A stretch of 64,000 bases of DNA from Oscillospiraceae bacterium (GCA_030533325.1 JAUNJJ010000003.1:1-64000); one strand, 5' to 3'. Counted from the stretch's first letter, positions 19,989-28,355 are shown. Notes: generated from the sequence alone by a model not told the origin. Translations and numbers: made by a program.

Positions 19989-20130
19989 TCATAAAACAGC
20001 GGCAGAGAATATGCGGAATACCATCCCCAGTAATATCGGTCCGACAAACAGTATAAATCCAAGCACTGCAGTAAGTATTCCATTGAAATTTTTGCGGATT
20101 TCCGCAGTTTTCTCACAGAATACGAAAAAT
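19989..20130 (-). pseudogene. C-terminal remnant of a small membrane protein
   Basis: A frame of about 46 codons without a start codon, ending TGA at 19989-19991, encodes ...CEKTAEIRKNFNGILTAVLG then a hydrophobic stretch (FILFVGPILLGMVF). It reads like the last segment of a membrane protein whose 5' part has been lost next to the hairpin at 20143. Low confidence. Confidence 0.35.
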
Positions 20131-20142
20131 TTACATAATCTA

Positions 20143-20195
20143 AAACACACATCCCACCGGTTCAGCGTTATTGCTGTCCGGTGGGATGTGTGTTT
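20143..20195. repeat. Perfect 18-base-pair hairpin before the Rpn leader
   Basis: Inverted repeat 20143-20160 with 20178-20195 and a 17-base loop, G/C-rich in the inner part. It may act as terminator or insulator, mostly for minus-strand transcripts (TTTTAG follows on that strand). Confidence 0.7.
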
Positions 20196-20314
20196 GGTGT
20201 CTCTCTCGCATAATCCCCTTCACCTTAACCAGTCCTTTAATCCAGTAATCCAGCAAAAATCCATACCAATTCTTTTTTCTGCATTGAACTGGCTTTGGTG
20301 TTGTGGTATAATAG
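20196..20314 (+). repeat. Promoter-containing leader repeat, copy 1
   Basis: About 120 bases beginning GGTGTCTCTCTCGCAT and ending at a TATAAT box, clearly related along its length to 21947-22060. Shared blocks include GTGTCTCTCTCGCAT, ATCCATACC, TTTTTTCTGCATTGAACT and TTGTGGTATAAT. This copy leads into the Rpn-family gene at 20465. Confidence 0.75.
20284..20312 (+). promoter_or_regulatory. Promoter of Rpn-family gene
   Basis: TTGAAC (20284-20289), 17-base spacer ending TTGTGG, TATAAT (20307-20312). The spacer's TGG before TATAAT resembles an extended -10. The leader to the start codon is about 145 bases. Confidence 0.7.
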
Positions 20315-20395
20315 TAGTAAAAACAGCATCAGGTTTTGTCAGTTTATGTAATATTACCTATATTTTACAGGAATCTTTGTAGAAATTGAAATATT

Positions 20396-20424
20396 GTATT
20401 TTAGCTACATATATGCTAAAATAC
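20396..20424. repeat. Inverted repeat in the Rpn gene leader
   Basis: Perfect 10-base arms GTATTTTAGC / GCTAAAATAC (20396-20405 and 20415-20424), nine-base loop, about 40 bases before the start. May be an operator or an RNA hairpin; no T-run follows. Confidence 0.5.
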
Positions 20425-20464
20425 AGTAGTAGCTACAAATACTGTTAGTAAAGGAAATATGTTT

Positions 20465-21487
20465 ATGGGAAAGAACAAAACCGACATGACCAAAAAGGAT
20501 CATTTAACCAGGATTTACATTAGCAGAAATGAAATCTTTGCTGATGTTGTAAACTACGCTGTTTACGACGGGGAAAAAGTAATCTCCCCTGATATACTTG
20601 AAGAAGGTGATACAGTCGCTGCCTCCTACATCTATAAAGGTGAAGGTGTCAAACTGTCACTTGAAAGAATTCGTGATGCTCGAAAAATAGTCAGACAGGG
20701 TGAAAATGACAAAACCTGCTACATGGTTTTCGGTGCTGAGAATCAGTCCAGACTTCATTACGCTATGCCGGTCAGGACGATGATTTATGATGCTATAGAG
20801 TACGTCCGTCAGATTGAAAACCGGAAAAAGACTTTTGAAGCGATTTCAGATGCCGTAAAAAACGGTGAAGAGCCAGCTGAAGCACCGCCTGACAGCGAGG
20901 AATTTCTCTCATCCTGGAAAGCAAATGACAAACTTGTTCCGGTAGTCACTATTGTGATAAACTTCAGTGATAAAAAATGGGATGCTCCGGTATCCATTCA
21001 CCAGATGCTTGATTCAGAGGATGATAAGTATCAGAGAAACAGAATAATCAGGGAACTGGTTCCCGATTACAGATTCATCCTTATCGATCCGCATCAGATG
21101 AGTGAAGATGACTTCAACCGCATGCATACAAACCTGAAGACCATTCTCAGAGCTGTTGCTTATGCCAGTGATGAAAGTAAATCTGACAGATTAACAGGTA
21201 TCAATGAGGAGATAACAAGATCCGAAGCAAGTCTTATTAAAAAACTGACCGGTCTGAATATTAGTATACCGGAAGGGAAAGAGGTGATAAAAATGGGTGA
21301 AGGTATTAAAAAACTCCTAGATGACAGCGAACGTGAAGGCGAACGTAAAGGCGAGGCCAAAGGTGAAAATAAGCTTGGTACTTTATTCAAGGCACTTGAA
21401 AAAGCTGGAAGAAAGGACGATGCGTTCAAAGCTGCAGCAGATGCCGAATACCGTCAGAAACTTTATGATGAGTTTGGAATAAAATAA
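20465..21487 (+). CDS. Rpn-family nuclease / PD-(D/E)XK transposase-like protein
   Basis: About 340 residues; the second ATG (20465) fits the AAAGGAAA ribosome site better than the one at 20459. The opening MTKKDHLTRIYISRNEIFAD, the VNYAVYDGEKVI segment and the central VPVVTIVINFSDKKWDAPVS (a strand with the xD/ExK-type spacing) match the Rpn / PD-(D/E)XK nuclease-family transposase group. These are DNA-cleaving enzymes that promote recombination and occur in many copies in Ruminococcus-like genomes. The C-terminus is a charged, repetitive EREGERKGEAKGEN tail. It stands alone under a strong promoter, between two copies of the same leader repeat. Confidence 0.75.
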   Translation: MGKNKTDMTKKDHLTRIYISRNEIFADVVNYAVYDGEKVISPDILEEGDTVAASYIYKGEGVKLSLERIRDARKIVRQGENDKTCYMVFGAENQSRLHYAMPVRTMIYDAIEYVRQIENRKKTFEAISDAVKNGEEPAEAPPDSEEFLSSWKANDKLVPVVTIVINFSDKKWDAPVSIHQMLDSEDDKYQRNRIIRELVPDYRFILIDPHQMSEDDFNRMHTNLKTILRAVAYASDESKSDRLTGINEEITRSEASLIKKLTGLNISIPEGKEVIKMGEGIKKLLDDSEREGERKGEAKGENKLGTLFKALEKAGRKDDAFKAAADAEYRQKLYDEFGIK

Positions 21488-21565
21488 AGGTTCGATTCAC
21501 TGAATATACTTCTGTAACCCCTGAAAAACTTGCGGAGATCAAAGCAGGTCTGGAGAAATAATCAA

Positions 21566-21608
21566 AAATAAATCTCCTTCGGAATTTGATTCCTGAGGGG
21601 ATTTATTT
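21566..21608. terminator. Hairpin terminator after the Rpn gene
   Basis: Stem 21566-21577 with 21597-21608 (one wobble). The stronger T-run is on the minus strand. Between it and the Rpn gene, 21490-21561 contains an open frame reading ...FTEYTSVTPEKLAEIKAGLE then stop, possibly another gene remnant. Confidence 0.6.
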
Positions 21609-21655
21609 GGTGTAAAATGCTATTATTTTCTTTTGCCATCCAATCCTGTAATTCC

Positions 21656-21910
21656 CTACAGTGACTTCGGTTCAATATCCAGTTCAACCGAAACCGGAGC
21701 AGAATCGGAGTAAAAATTCCTGCTCTGGAGGAATTCAAAAATCTTATCAGCTATAACCTTCTGCCCTGCGTGAGAAGGATGACCAAAATCAATGAAAACA
21801 TCACCATAGCTGTGAAGGCGGCAGAACAGATCTTTAAGGCTAAGAAAGTCCAGCCATTTGCTGCACATGTCAGGCGGGTTATCCAGAAGCCTTACGGTCT
21901 GACAGATCAA
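21656..21910 (-). pseudogene. C-terminal remnant of an SGNH/GDSL hydrolase
   Basis: 84 codons; the segment IDFGHPSHAGQKVIADKIFE carries the HP..AG..IAD block with catalytic His typical of the last part of SGNH/GDSL esterases. The N-terminal catalytic Ser block (GDS) is absent and no good ribosome site precedes it. It appears to be a truncated relic in a decayed stretch. Confidence 0.5.
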
Positions 21911-21946
21911 TCCACGCCTTTGCTTTAGAATAAGGCGTGTTCGAGA

Positions 21947-22060
21947 GGTGTCTCTCTCGCATTACCCGCATTGGTCTAACCATCTCTTTAACCCAGTAAA
22001 AATATCCATACCTATTCATTTTTTCTGCATTGAACTAACCTAATTATTGTGGTATAATAT
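21947..22060 (+). repeat. Promoter-containing leader repeat, copy 2
   Basis: Second copy of the 20196-20314 leader, preceded, like copy 1, by a hairpin (stem CACGCCTT/AAGGCGTG at 21913-21939). It keeps TTGAAC (22030-22035), a 17-base spacer ending TTGTGG and TATAAT (22053-22058). It no longer leads to a long coding region, so the gene it served seems lost. Confidence 0.75.
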
Positions 22061-22139
22061 ATCCGAGGAGCAGATTTATTACTGTCGAAATATGGTACAA
22101 TTACATATTATGGATAGTAAAATTTGTTAAAAGTTCTAA

Positions 22140-22168
22140 TTGACAATCATTCTCCTTTGCTGTAAAAT
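22140..22168 (+). promoter_or_regulatory. Strong promoter without a downstream gene
   Basis: TTGACA (22140-22145), 17-base spacer, TAAAAT (22163-22168). The only downstream start is ATG 22207 (MSKKMSCLSNS then stop, 22207-22242), preceded by AAAGAGAA. The rest of 22061-22284 shows no gene. Confidence 0.5.
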
Positions 22169-22284
22169 ATAGGTATACAATACTTTTATTTACAAAGAGA
22201 ACATTTATGAGCAAAAAAATGAGTTGTCTGTCTAACAGTTAAGTTAGCAGAAACATAAAATTACGAATCAACTTACAGCTTTCC

Positions 22285-22794
22285 TTATTTAAAATAAATC
22301 AATAGTTCCCATACAACACAGAATCCAGCTAAAAATAAAGTGGAGCCTGCGGTATATTTTAACGGATATTTTCCAAAAACGCTGTCAATCCCCGGTTTTA
22401 TAATCTTTACAAATCCTACAGCCAGTAATCCAAAAATACAGCTGCTTATCACTGAAATTCTGTTCTGGAAATTTAACGGCCAGTCCTCATATGACCAGAG
22501 AATCACACCGAATTTGTATTCAGCTATATATGAAACACAGAGTTCCAGCAGTGTTGTAATTATTACACTTCCGGAAAAATACAACAATCCATTTTTAACT
22601 TTCCGGAGAACAGTGTACAGCATAAGCATACCGAAACCATATATAGGGCATAAAGGCAAATGCAGTACTCCCCGGTCGTAATATGTATTGTACATAATAT
22701 AGACAGTAATTATTTCATAAAGCCAGCCTATAAAAGACGCTGTAATAAACTGAAACAGCAGTTCAGAAAAGTTTTTTATTTTCATATAATTCAT
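22285..22794 (-). CDS. CmpB-like putative ABC transporter permease (DUF1113) membrane protein
   Basis: 169 residues with about five membrane helices. The N-terminal FITASFIGWLYEIITVYI and GVLHLPLCPIYGFGMLMLYT (with the family's LPLCPIYG motif) and the interior LELCVSYIAEYKFG.ILWSYE identify the CmpB/DUF1113 family. No ATPase partner is adjacent. It starts 12 bases after the DUF5714 gene with only a weak ribosome site, suggesting translational coupling. Biochemical role unknown. Confidence 0.75.
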   Translation of the reverse strand: MNYMKIKNFSELLFQFITASFIGWLYEIITVYIMYNTYYDRGVLHLPLCPIYGFGMLMLYTVLRKVKNGLLYFSGSVIITTLLELCVSYIAEYKFGVILWSYEDWPLNFQNRISVISSCIFGLLAVGFVKIIKPGIDSVFGKYPLKYTAGSTLFLAGFCVVWELLIYFK

Positions 22795-22806
22795 TTTATA
22801 ATCTTC

Positions 22807-23361
22807 TTACATATAGAACGGACATCTTTCCTTTATGCACTGTGCATTTAAGCCGGAAAACTCACACTTACAGAAGTCCTGTTCCAGATGAACTCCATAG
22901 TGTTTATTCACATATTCAACCGCATGCCTGAATGCTATCATTGCATCTCTTTTACAGCATCTCGGACCATTTACCTTTCCTAATTCGCTGATTGCCGCAG
23001 AAGTAAACTGCATGTGGTTTCCCCATGTGCCGTCAGCGGATAACGGACCGGTGCCGTCAATTATTGCAAGTGCCGCTCCGATTGATGTAACTGCACCGCA
23101 GACTCCCCAAAGCCCGCACATGGCCCCGGGCATACGCAGCCCCTCTGACATAAGCTTCACAAGTGCATCATCTATATCAATATTTCCGCCTGCATTTTTG
23201 TACGCCGTCAGAAGACATGCTCCGTCAAGAATATGGTGTTCCGGACCATGAATGCTTACATATGGGTTACCGGCGATATTTCTGAAAATCTGAACAGGAT
23301 TTTTACTGGTTTCATTGACGATATTCTTTATAATCAAAGAAGCTCTTTCACTTATAGTCAT
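22807..23361 (-). CDS. DUF5714 cysteine-rich protein
   Basis: 184 residues with conserved Cys clusters: MPGAMCGLWGVCGAVTSIGA, GPRCCKRDA and a C-terminal ending with four Cys (CKCEFSGLNAQCIKERCPFY). His in NPYVSIHGPEHHILDGA is also likely a ligand. This fits DUF5714, thought to bind metal or iron-sulfur clusters and often linked to methylation or thiol chemistry in anaerobes. Clear GGAGG site. First gene of a two-gene unit with the CmpB-like protein. Confidence 0.75.
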   Translation of the reverse strand: MTISERASLIIKNIVNETSKNPVQIFRNIAGNPYVSIHGPEHHILDGACLLTAYKNAGGNIDIDDALVKLMSEGLRMPGAMCGLWGVCGAVTSIGAALAIIDGTGPLSADGTWGNHMQFTSAAISELGKVNGPRCCKRDAMIAFRHAVEYVNKHYGVHLEQDFCKCEFSGLNAQCIKERCPFYM

Positions 23362-23449
23362 ATTTTACCTCCGAAGTATTTTTCATGATATTCTTATTCT
23401 ACCACGCCACAAACTCTTATGTCAATGAAAACCATGAATATCTTTTTTT

Positions 23450-23545
23450 ATTGATTATAGCAACGATAATGTTCTGAATATACCTGACCTCTGCATGATG
23501 AAAGAAGCACTGCTAAAAGCAAAAATCAGCTTCCAGTCAACGTAA
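23450..23545 (+). pseudogene. Relic of a type I dockerin repeat
   Basis: In one frame the bases encode DYSNDNVLNIPDLCMMKEAL followed by LKAK and, after six more codons, a stop at 23543. D-x-S-x-D-x-x-x-x-x-x-D then L..MK..LL is the calcium-loop plus helix of a cellulosomal dockerin half. No gene precedes it, so it is probably the tail of a lost dockerin-bearing enzyme; the terminator that follows would have ended that gene. Confidence 0.5.
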
Positions 23546-23572
23546 ATATGTTGACTGGAAGCTGATTTTTTC
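23523..23572. terminator. Strong hairpin terminator
   Basis: Perfect 19-base stem (23523-23541 with 23550-23568), eight-base loop, TTTTTT on the plus strand and a T-run on the minus strand. It lies between the dockerin relic (plus) and the antiporter fragment (minus). Confidence 0.85.
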
Positions 23573-23617
23573 CCCTGAAGTGAAATAAATTCCTTGTTTT
23601 TCAACAGAGAGCAGTTT

Positions 23618-23950
23618 TTATCTGCCGGCCTGCACGTGATTAATCTCACCTGCTAATTCAAAACCTTTTTTTGCTGCAATAACAGCAATAATTTCATTGA
23701 TTACAGCGGCAGCGGCAATAGTTCCCCTTATTATACGGGTGCATTCATCGGAACTGCCCGCAAGAGTTGATACTGCTATTCCTGTAAAGACAAGCGACAC
23801 ACCTGAATGCGGCAGCAATGTAAGACCGGGATATTTCTGAACTGTTTTGTCGAGCCCGGTTATTTTTGCGCCCAGCCCTGCTCCAAAATATTTTCCGGCC
23901 GCTCTTACTGCAATATATATGAATGTATAAATTCCGGCTCCAGTAAACAA
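23618..23950 (-). pseudogene. C-terminal fragment of a cation:proton antiporter
   Basis: About 110 residues, hydrophobic, with YPGLTLLPHSGVSLVFTGIA and INEIIAVIAAKKGFELAGEI, the last two or three membrane helices of a CPA2-type Na+/H+ exchanger. The family is normally about 380-400 residues, so the N-terminal two thirds are missing. The reading frame abuts the stop codon of the IS transposase fragment at 23951, showing that an insertion/deletion removed the rest. Confidence 0.6.
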
Positions 23951-24361
23951 CTACTTTCTGCTTGATTTTTCTTTTTTTCCGTCTTCATCGGTAACAACAA
24001 CTTCTACTATTCTTGATTTATATTTGAAGTCAGGACTTTCCTCTATGTATCCATCCGGATTAACAATCCACTGACGATCTGATTTTTTGCTTTTTTTTAT
24101 GCTTTTGGATACGATATATCCGTTTTTATTATTTAAAACATGACACATGTTTGTTCCGCTGTACATTCCTCTGTCAGCTATGAGAATGAACCGTTCCAGA
24201 TTAAGATTGTTTACAGTATTCTTCATAGCGTCTTTTAATGTCAGATGATCAAGAGTATTTCCAGCAAAAATTTCTATTGATATCGGGATACCGTTACTGT
24301 CAAGAATAACAAATGAAAAAAGCTTCGGACATTTTGGAGAACGCCCGAAGCTTTTATGCTT
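23951..24361 (-). mobile_element. Fragment of an IS4/IS1634-type DDE transposase
   Basis: A continuous frame of about 137 codons without a proper start reads ...KHKSFGRSPKCPKLFSFVIL, then DSNGIPISIEIFAGNTLDHL and FILIADRGMYSG. The last is the conserved second Asp block (ADRGM.S) of IS1634/IS4-like transposases. The N- and C-terminal thirds are missing, no terminal inverted repeats were recognised, and it fills the space between the HPr-like gene and the antiporter fragment. It is a dead remnant. Confidence 0.65.
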
Positions 24362-24381
24362 TATCTAAAGGTTAAAGAGCT

Positions 24382-24624
24382 TTATTCAGAAACAAGCACT
24401 GCAGAAATTGACTTCAAAACAGCATTTATCTCTTTTTCATCATCTGAATTAATATGCAAAGCAACGGGCTTGCTGAGTTCAAGACTGAATATTCCCATTA
24501 TCGACTTTGCGTCCACAACATATCTTTCCGACACAATATCAAAATCACATTCAAAGGCAGTGACAGCATTTACAAAATTCTTGACATCATTGATAGTGTC
24601 AAGCTTGACAGTTACTTTTTTCAA
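24382..24624 (-). CDS. HPr-fold protein lacking the active His (Crh-like)
   Basis: 80 residues from a TTG start behind AGGGAGA. The core SIMGIFSLELSKPVALHI matches the HPr regulatory-Ser segment (Ser41 here, Ser46 in HPr, in K-S-I-M-G). The N-terminal part (LDTINDVKNFVNAV) has no His where HPr has His15. It therefore cannot take phosphate from enzyme I but could be phosphorylated on Ser, like Bacillus Crh, and serve as a CcpA co-repressor or another regulator. The gene ends just before the IS fragment; the transposase remnant lies immediately downstream. Confidence 0.7.
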   Translation of the reverse strand: MKKVTVKLDTINDVKNFVNAVTAFECDFDIVSERYVVDAKSIMGIFSLELSKPVALHINSDDEKEINAVLKSISAVLVSE

Positions 24625-24773
24625 AAAATCATCTCCCTATAATTTCAAATATTTCGTACTTAGCTTAAATTCCACTATGCGTATTGTGATGAGGACACTC
24701 CGTTCTCCAAACTATAAACCCTGCAAGGTGGGAATACCAATATGCTGTAAACCCGTAAAATTATCGGTTATAT

Positions 24774-25736
24774 TCATAAACGTTCCTCCCCCAGCTTTTC
24801 ACAAACGGCTTTCATATCAGGCATTGCAGGGATGGCACCATAGCTTTCCACACACAGACTTGCAGTCGCATTTCCGAAATCTGCAAAGCTATATGCTTCG
24901 GATAATGTAACGTTTTCCGGAGCTTTCCCGCTCTTTGCAAGGCTGTATAAAAATCCTCCCCAGAATGCGTCGCCTGCGCCTGTGGCATCAATAGCCTTGT
25001 TCTTAAAACCGCTTACAAGGGTTCCTCCCTCTTCGGTTCTCACATAAGCACCATTTTTTCCGAGAGTGACCGCCGCAATTTTCACTCCTTGTGAGATCAG
25101 TTTTTCGGCAGCAAGTTCATAGTCAGCTTCGCCTGTCAGAAGCTCTGTTTCTTCATCTGAAATTTTCATTACATCGGCATACTTTATTACGCTTCTCATC
25201 TGCTCCAACGCCTGAGCTTCGCTGTTCCATAGCGAGGCTCTGTAATTGGGATCATAAGAAATGATTATGCCGTTTTCCTTAGCCTTCTTGACTGCAAACA
25301 TAGTTGCTCCTCTGCAGGGCTCATCGGTAAGCGATATGGAACCAATATGCAGTATTTTTGCCGAAAGAAGTATATCAAGAGGAATATCAGCAGCATTGAG
25401 CATCTTATCGGCTCCGTGATTTCTTGCAAACGAAAATTCACGTTCACCGTCAGGCTTTACATTTACAAAAGCCAGAGTTGTAAAATAATCGTCGCTGAGG
25501 ATAAATCCATTGCTATCAATTCCACATTTATCCAAGGTTTCTTTAAGAAATCTTCCGTGCATATCATTTCCTGCTTTTCCGATAAAAGCAACCTTGGCTC
25601 CAAGCTTTGCAGCAGCTGCGGCAACGTTTGCCGGAGCACCGCCTGCATTTTGGGCGAACAATCTTTGCCCCTGTGAATTTACTCCCTGAATCGTAAAATC
25701 AATGAGCATTTCACCTAAAGCAGCTATATCACGCAT
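24774..25736 (-). CDS. PfkB-family carbohydrate kinase (fructokinase-like)
   Basis: 320 residues. The N-terminal AALGEMLIDFTIQG, the first signature AGGAPANVAAAAAKLGAKVA and the C-terminal DATGAGDAFWGGFLYSL (anion hole and catalytic Asp) mark a ribokinase-family sugar kinase, closest in look to fructokinases. It is the last gene of the operon with the dehydrogenase and symporter, overlapping the symporter's end by eight bases, with AAAGGAG upstream. If the dehydrogenase makes fructose from a polyol, this enzyme would produce fructose 6-phosphate. Confidence 0.88.
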   Translation of the reverse strand: MRDIAALGEMLIDFTIQGVNSQGQRLFAQNAGGAPANVAAAAAKLGAKVAFIGKAGNDMHGRFLKETLDKCGIDSNGFILSDDYFTTLAFVNVKPDGEREFSFARNHGADKMLNAADIPLDILLSAKILHIGSISLTDEPCRGATMFAVKKAKENGIIISYDPNYRASLWNSEAQALEQMRSVIKYADVMKISDEETELLTGEADYELAAEKLISQGVKIAAVTLGKNGAYVRTEEGGTLVSGFKNKAIDATGAGDAFWGGFLYSLAKSGKAPENVTLSEAYSFADFGNATASLCVESYGAIPAMPDMKAVCEKLGEERL

Positions 25737-27096
25737 TTTCCATACTCCTTTCCTTTATTTCCGATACGATCTTATTGTAGGACTTTTTATTTAGTTTATA
25801 GAAGAAAAGTACAATAGCAGTAACGATCCAGAGTATTCCGGGGATAGTCGAGAAGCTGTGCTTCATTATAGAAAGAACTGTTTCATTCTGCGTGATGTTA
25901 GCTTCAAAGCCTGCTGCTCCGAGAGCGGCGGCAAGCACCGATGTACCTATTGCCATTCCGATCTTATTTCCGAGAGAAATAAACGCATACTGAAATCCGT
26001 CGTTTCTGATGCCCGTTTTCCATTCGCCATATTCAACGCAGTCGGGAATTATTGCGTATATAGCAGTATTAAAGCCTGCAAAGAAGAACTGTGTCAGTCC
26101 CGAGCAGATATAAAACGCTGCCGGTGAACTTACGGGACTGAACAGATATAACGAGATCATACATACTCCTGTACCGAGAGCAAGAATGGAAGCCGCTCTG
26201 CCTTTATTGCCCGTCCATTTGAAAATTATGGGGAAAAGTCCTGCGCCTATTATTGACGGAATAATTATTGCCATTGAATATTTGGTGAAAAATGCTTCGT
26301 TGCCTTCAACATACTTGAAATAATAAAGTGCGTCTGCATTTCTTCCGTAAAGAGTTACACCGAACATGAACTGTCCAAGAAGTGCAAGAAGATAAGGCTT
26401 GTTCTGTATAACGGTTTTCAGCTGCAGCTTCAAAGGGATCTTTTCCTTTTCGGGAACTGTTACCGCCTCTTTAGTTTTTGCGAAGCAGAAAATATGGCAA
26501 AGTGCAAAAATTATTCCGTAAACTACCGCAACCAGAAGATAACCCTGCTTGTCGTTTCCGCCGCCCAGCTTTGAAATAAGCGGAAGAGTGATGATATTGA
26601 TAATTCCAATGGCTATCATTGCGCTTACCGAACGGAACGTATTGATCTTTGCACGTTCCTCGATATTCTGTGTCATAGCACCGCACAGCGTTCCGTATGG
26701 TATATTTACACAGGTATATCCAAGAACAAGTATGCAGTATGTAACCGACATATAAATTATCTTTGCAGTATTGCTCCAATCAGGATGAGCCTAGAATGTT
26801 GCCATAAGCACCAGAGCAGTAATGGGTGCGGCAATGAGAAGCCATGGTCTGTAACGTCCCCATCTGCTCTTTGTTCTGTCAGTAAGACCTCCGACGATAG
26901 GATCGTTTATTGCGTCCCAGAATCGTGAGAAAAGCATCAGTCCCGCAACTGCGCTCATACTGATCCCAAAGACGTCGCTGTAAAAGATCATCAGGAAATT
27001 TCCCACGAACATCCAGCTGAAATTACAGCCTACATCACCCATACCGTATGCAAATTTGCTTATAAAAGGCAGCTTGATATCAGTATTTTCTTTCAC
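25729..27096 (-). pseudogene. GPH-family sugar:cation symporter gene broken by an in-frame TAG
   Basis: From GTG 27096 (GGAGGTG eight bases before it) one frame of 456 codons encodes a complete MelB/GPH-type MFS transporter: KLPFISKFAYGMGDVGCNFS, DPIVGGLTDRTKSRWGRYRP (the MFS A-motif-like loop) and, near the end, DCVEYGEWKTGIRNDGFQYA. The only defect is a TAG at 26791-26793 (codon 102) after LVLMATF. Both parts are otherwise intact, which implies a very recent mutation or a base error. TAG is an ordinary stop elsewhere in the window, so recoding is unlikely. If real, uptake by this operon is lost. Confidence 0.8.
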
Positions 27097-27115
27097 GCCG
27101 CACACCTCCATTTTT

Positions 27116-28141
27116 TTATTCCTGAACGTCAATTATTACTTTCATTGTGGTTTCTCTGTTTGCATCAATGTACTTGTAAGCTTCGTTATAATCCTTAAAT
27201 GCAAAATTCTTTGAAATAAGAGGTTTTAATGAAACCTTGCCCTCGTTTACAAGTCTGATAGCTTCGATATAATCCTCATTGCGGTACATCATTGATGTAT
27301 TAAGGTCAAGCTCGTGGTCATTGAGAACCGCAAGGTCGATTTCGCCCATTCCGGCAAATACAGCAACAAGAATTATTGTGCTGCCCTTTCTTGCATACTT
27401 GATAGCCTGTCCCATTGTAATGTTGTTTCCTGCACAGTCATAAATAACATCAGCCTTATCGGGACCGAAATTCTCGATCATTGCTTCGCCGAAATCCTTG
27501 TTTTTGGTATTGATGCAGAAATCAATTCCGCATTCCTTTGCTTTTTCAAGACGAAGGGCGCTTACATCGGTTATCATAACGCTTTCGGCGCCCATTCCCT
27601 TTGCTGTCTGTGCAACAAGGATACCGATAGGACCTGCACCCAGAACAGCTATCTTCATACCCTTTACATCACCTGCACGTCTTACTGCGTGAACTGCGAC
27701 TGCAAGAGGTTCGATCATTGCTCCCTCATCGAATGACATATCTTCGGGAAGAGGGGTAACCTTGGCTGCATCAACAGCAAAATAATGAGAAGCTGTTCCT
27801 GTTGTCTGGAAGCCCATTACTTTAAGCTCCTCGCAGAGGTTATACTTTCCGTGACGGCAAGGGTAGCACTTTCCGCAAACAACCTGAGGCTGGATAGTAA
27901 CCTTCTGACCCTCGGAAAAGCCGGTTACTTTTGCACCAAGCTTAACGATTTCTCCCGATACCTCGTGTCCCTGTGTAACGGGATAGGAAGTAAAGGGGTG
28001 CTTGCCGTGGTAAACGTGGATATCAGAGCCGCATACTCCGATTTTCATAATTTTGATAAGAACCTGATCATCGGTGATCTCGGGGATCTCCACTTCTCTG
28101 AATTCAATAACGCCGGGGGCAGTCATGACCTGCTGTAACAT
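27116..28141 (-). CDS. Zinc-dependent medium-chain dehydrogenase (sorbitol dehydrogenase-like)
   Basis: 341 residues from ATG 28141 (AAGGAG nine bases upstream). GVCGSDIHVYHG (catalytic Zn Cys), GHEVSGEIVKLG (GHE), VCGKCYPCRHGKYNLCE (the structural Zn four-Cys loop) and the Rossmann IAVLGAGPIGILVAQTAKGM identify a polyol/alcohol dehydrogenase of the MDR superfamily. Paired with a PfkB kinase, a sugar symporter and a ROK repressor, it probably oxidises a polyol such as sorbitol; the exact substrate is inferred only from context. First gene of the operon, with the operator 40 bases upstream. Confidence 0.88.
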   Translation of the reverse strand: MLQQVMTAPGVIEFREVEIPEITDDQVLIKIMKIGVCGSDIHVYHGKHPFTSYPVTQGHEVSGEIVKLGAKVTGFSEGQKVTIQPQVVCGKCYPCRHGKYNLCEELKVMGFQTTGTASHYFAVDAAKVTPLPEDMSFDEGAMIEPLAVAVHAVRRAGDVKGMKIAVLGAGPIGILVAQTAKGMGAESVMITDVSALRLEKAKECGIDFCINTKNKDFGEAMIENFGPDKADVIYDCAGNNITMGQAIKYARKGSTIILVAVFAGMGEIDLAVLNDHELDLNTSMMYRNEDYIEAIRLVNEGKVSLKPLISKNFAFKDYNEAYKYIDANRETTMKVIIDVQE

Positions 28142-28183
28142 AATATCGCTCTCCTTTATAATTATTATTTGTTTCATCATTTG

Positions 28184-28209
28184 ACTTTGATAAAACGTTT
28201 TATTAAAGT
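28184..28209. promoter_or_regulatory. Probable ROK-repressor operator of the polyol operon
   Basis: Near-perfect 26-base palindrome (one mismatched pair) centred on AAAACGTTTT, flanked by ACTTTGAT and ATTAAAGT. Its right arm, AAACGTTTTATTAAAGT (28193-28209), is repeated exactly at 29483-29499 before the ROK gene. Confidence 0.7.
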
Positions 28210-28312
28210 CTGTACATATTATGCCGTATTAAATTGTATTTGTCAATAGCTTTTATACGCATTTGTTTGATTGTACAAAAAAGTATTACATAATATATAT
28301 AAATATACCAAA

Positions 28313-28354
28313 GAAAACACCGTATGCTCAAGTTTTTCTGCATACGGTGTTTTC
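28313..28354. terminator. Terminator after the ROK repressor gene
   Basis: Perfect 15-base stem (28313-28327 with 28340-28354) with a 12-base loop, one base after the stop codon of the minus-strand ROK gene; T-rich sequence follows on the minus strand. Confidence 0.8.
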
Positions 28355-28355
28355 A

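Noticed and set aside
20011..20382. 123-codon plus-strand frame across the hairpin and leader repeat
   Set aside because: It runs through a perfect inverted repeat and a promoter, has no ribosome site and no plausible protein pattern.
26791..26793. TAG read as pyrrolysine or other recoded amino acid
   Set aside because: TAG serves as a normal stop elsewhere (for example 8748-8750 and 60861-60863) and no pyl genes are present; a mutation or base error is simpler.
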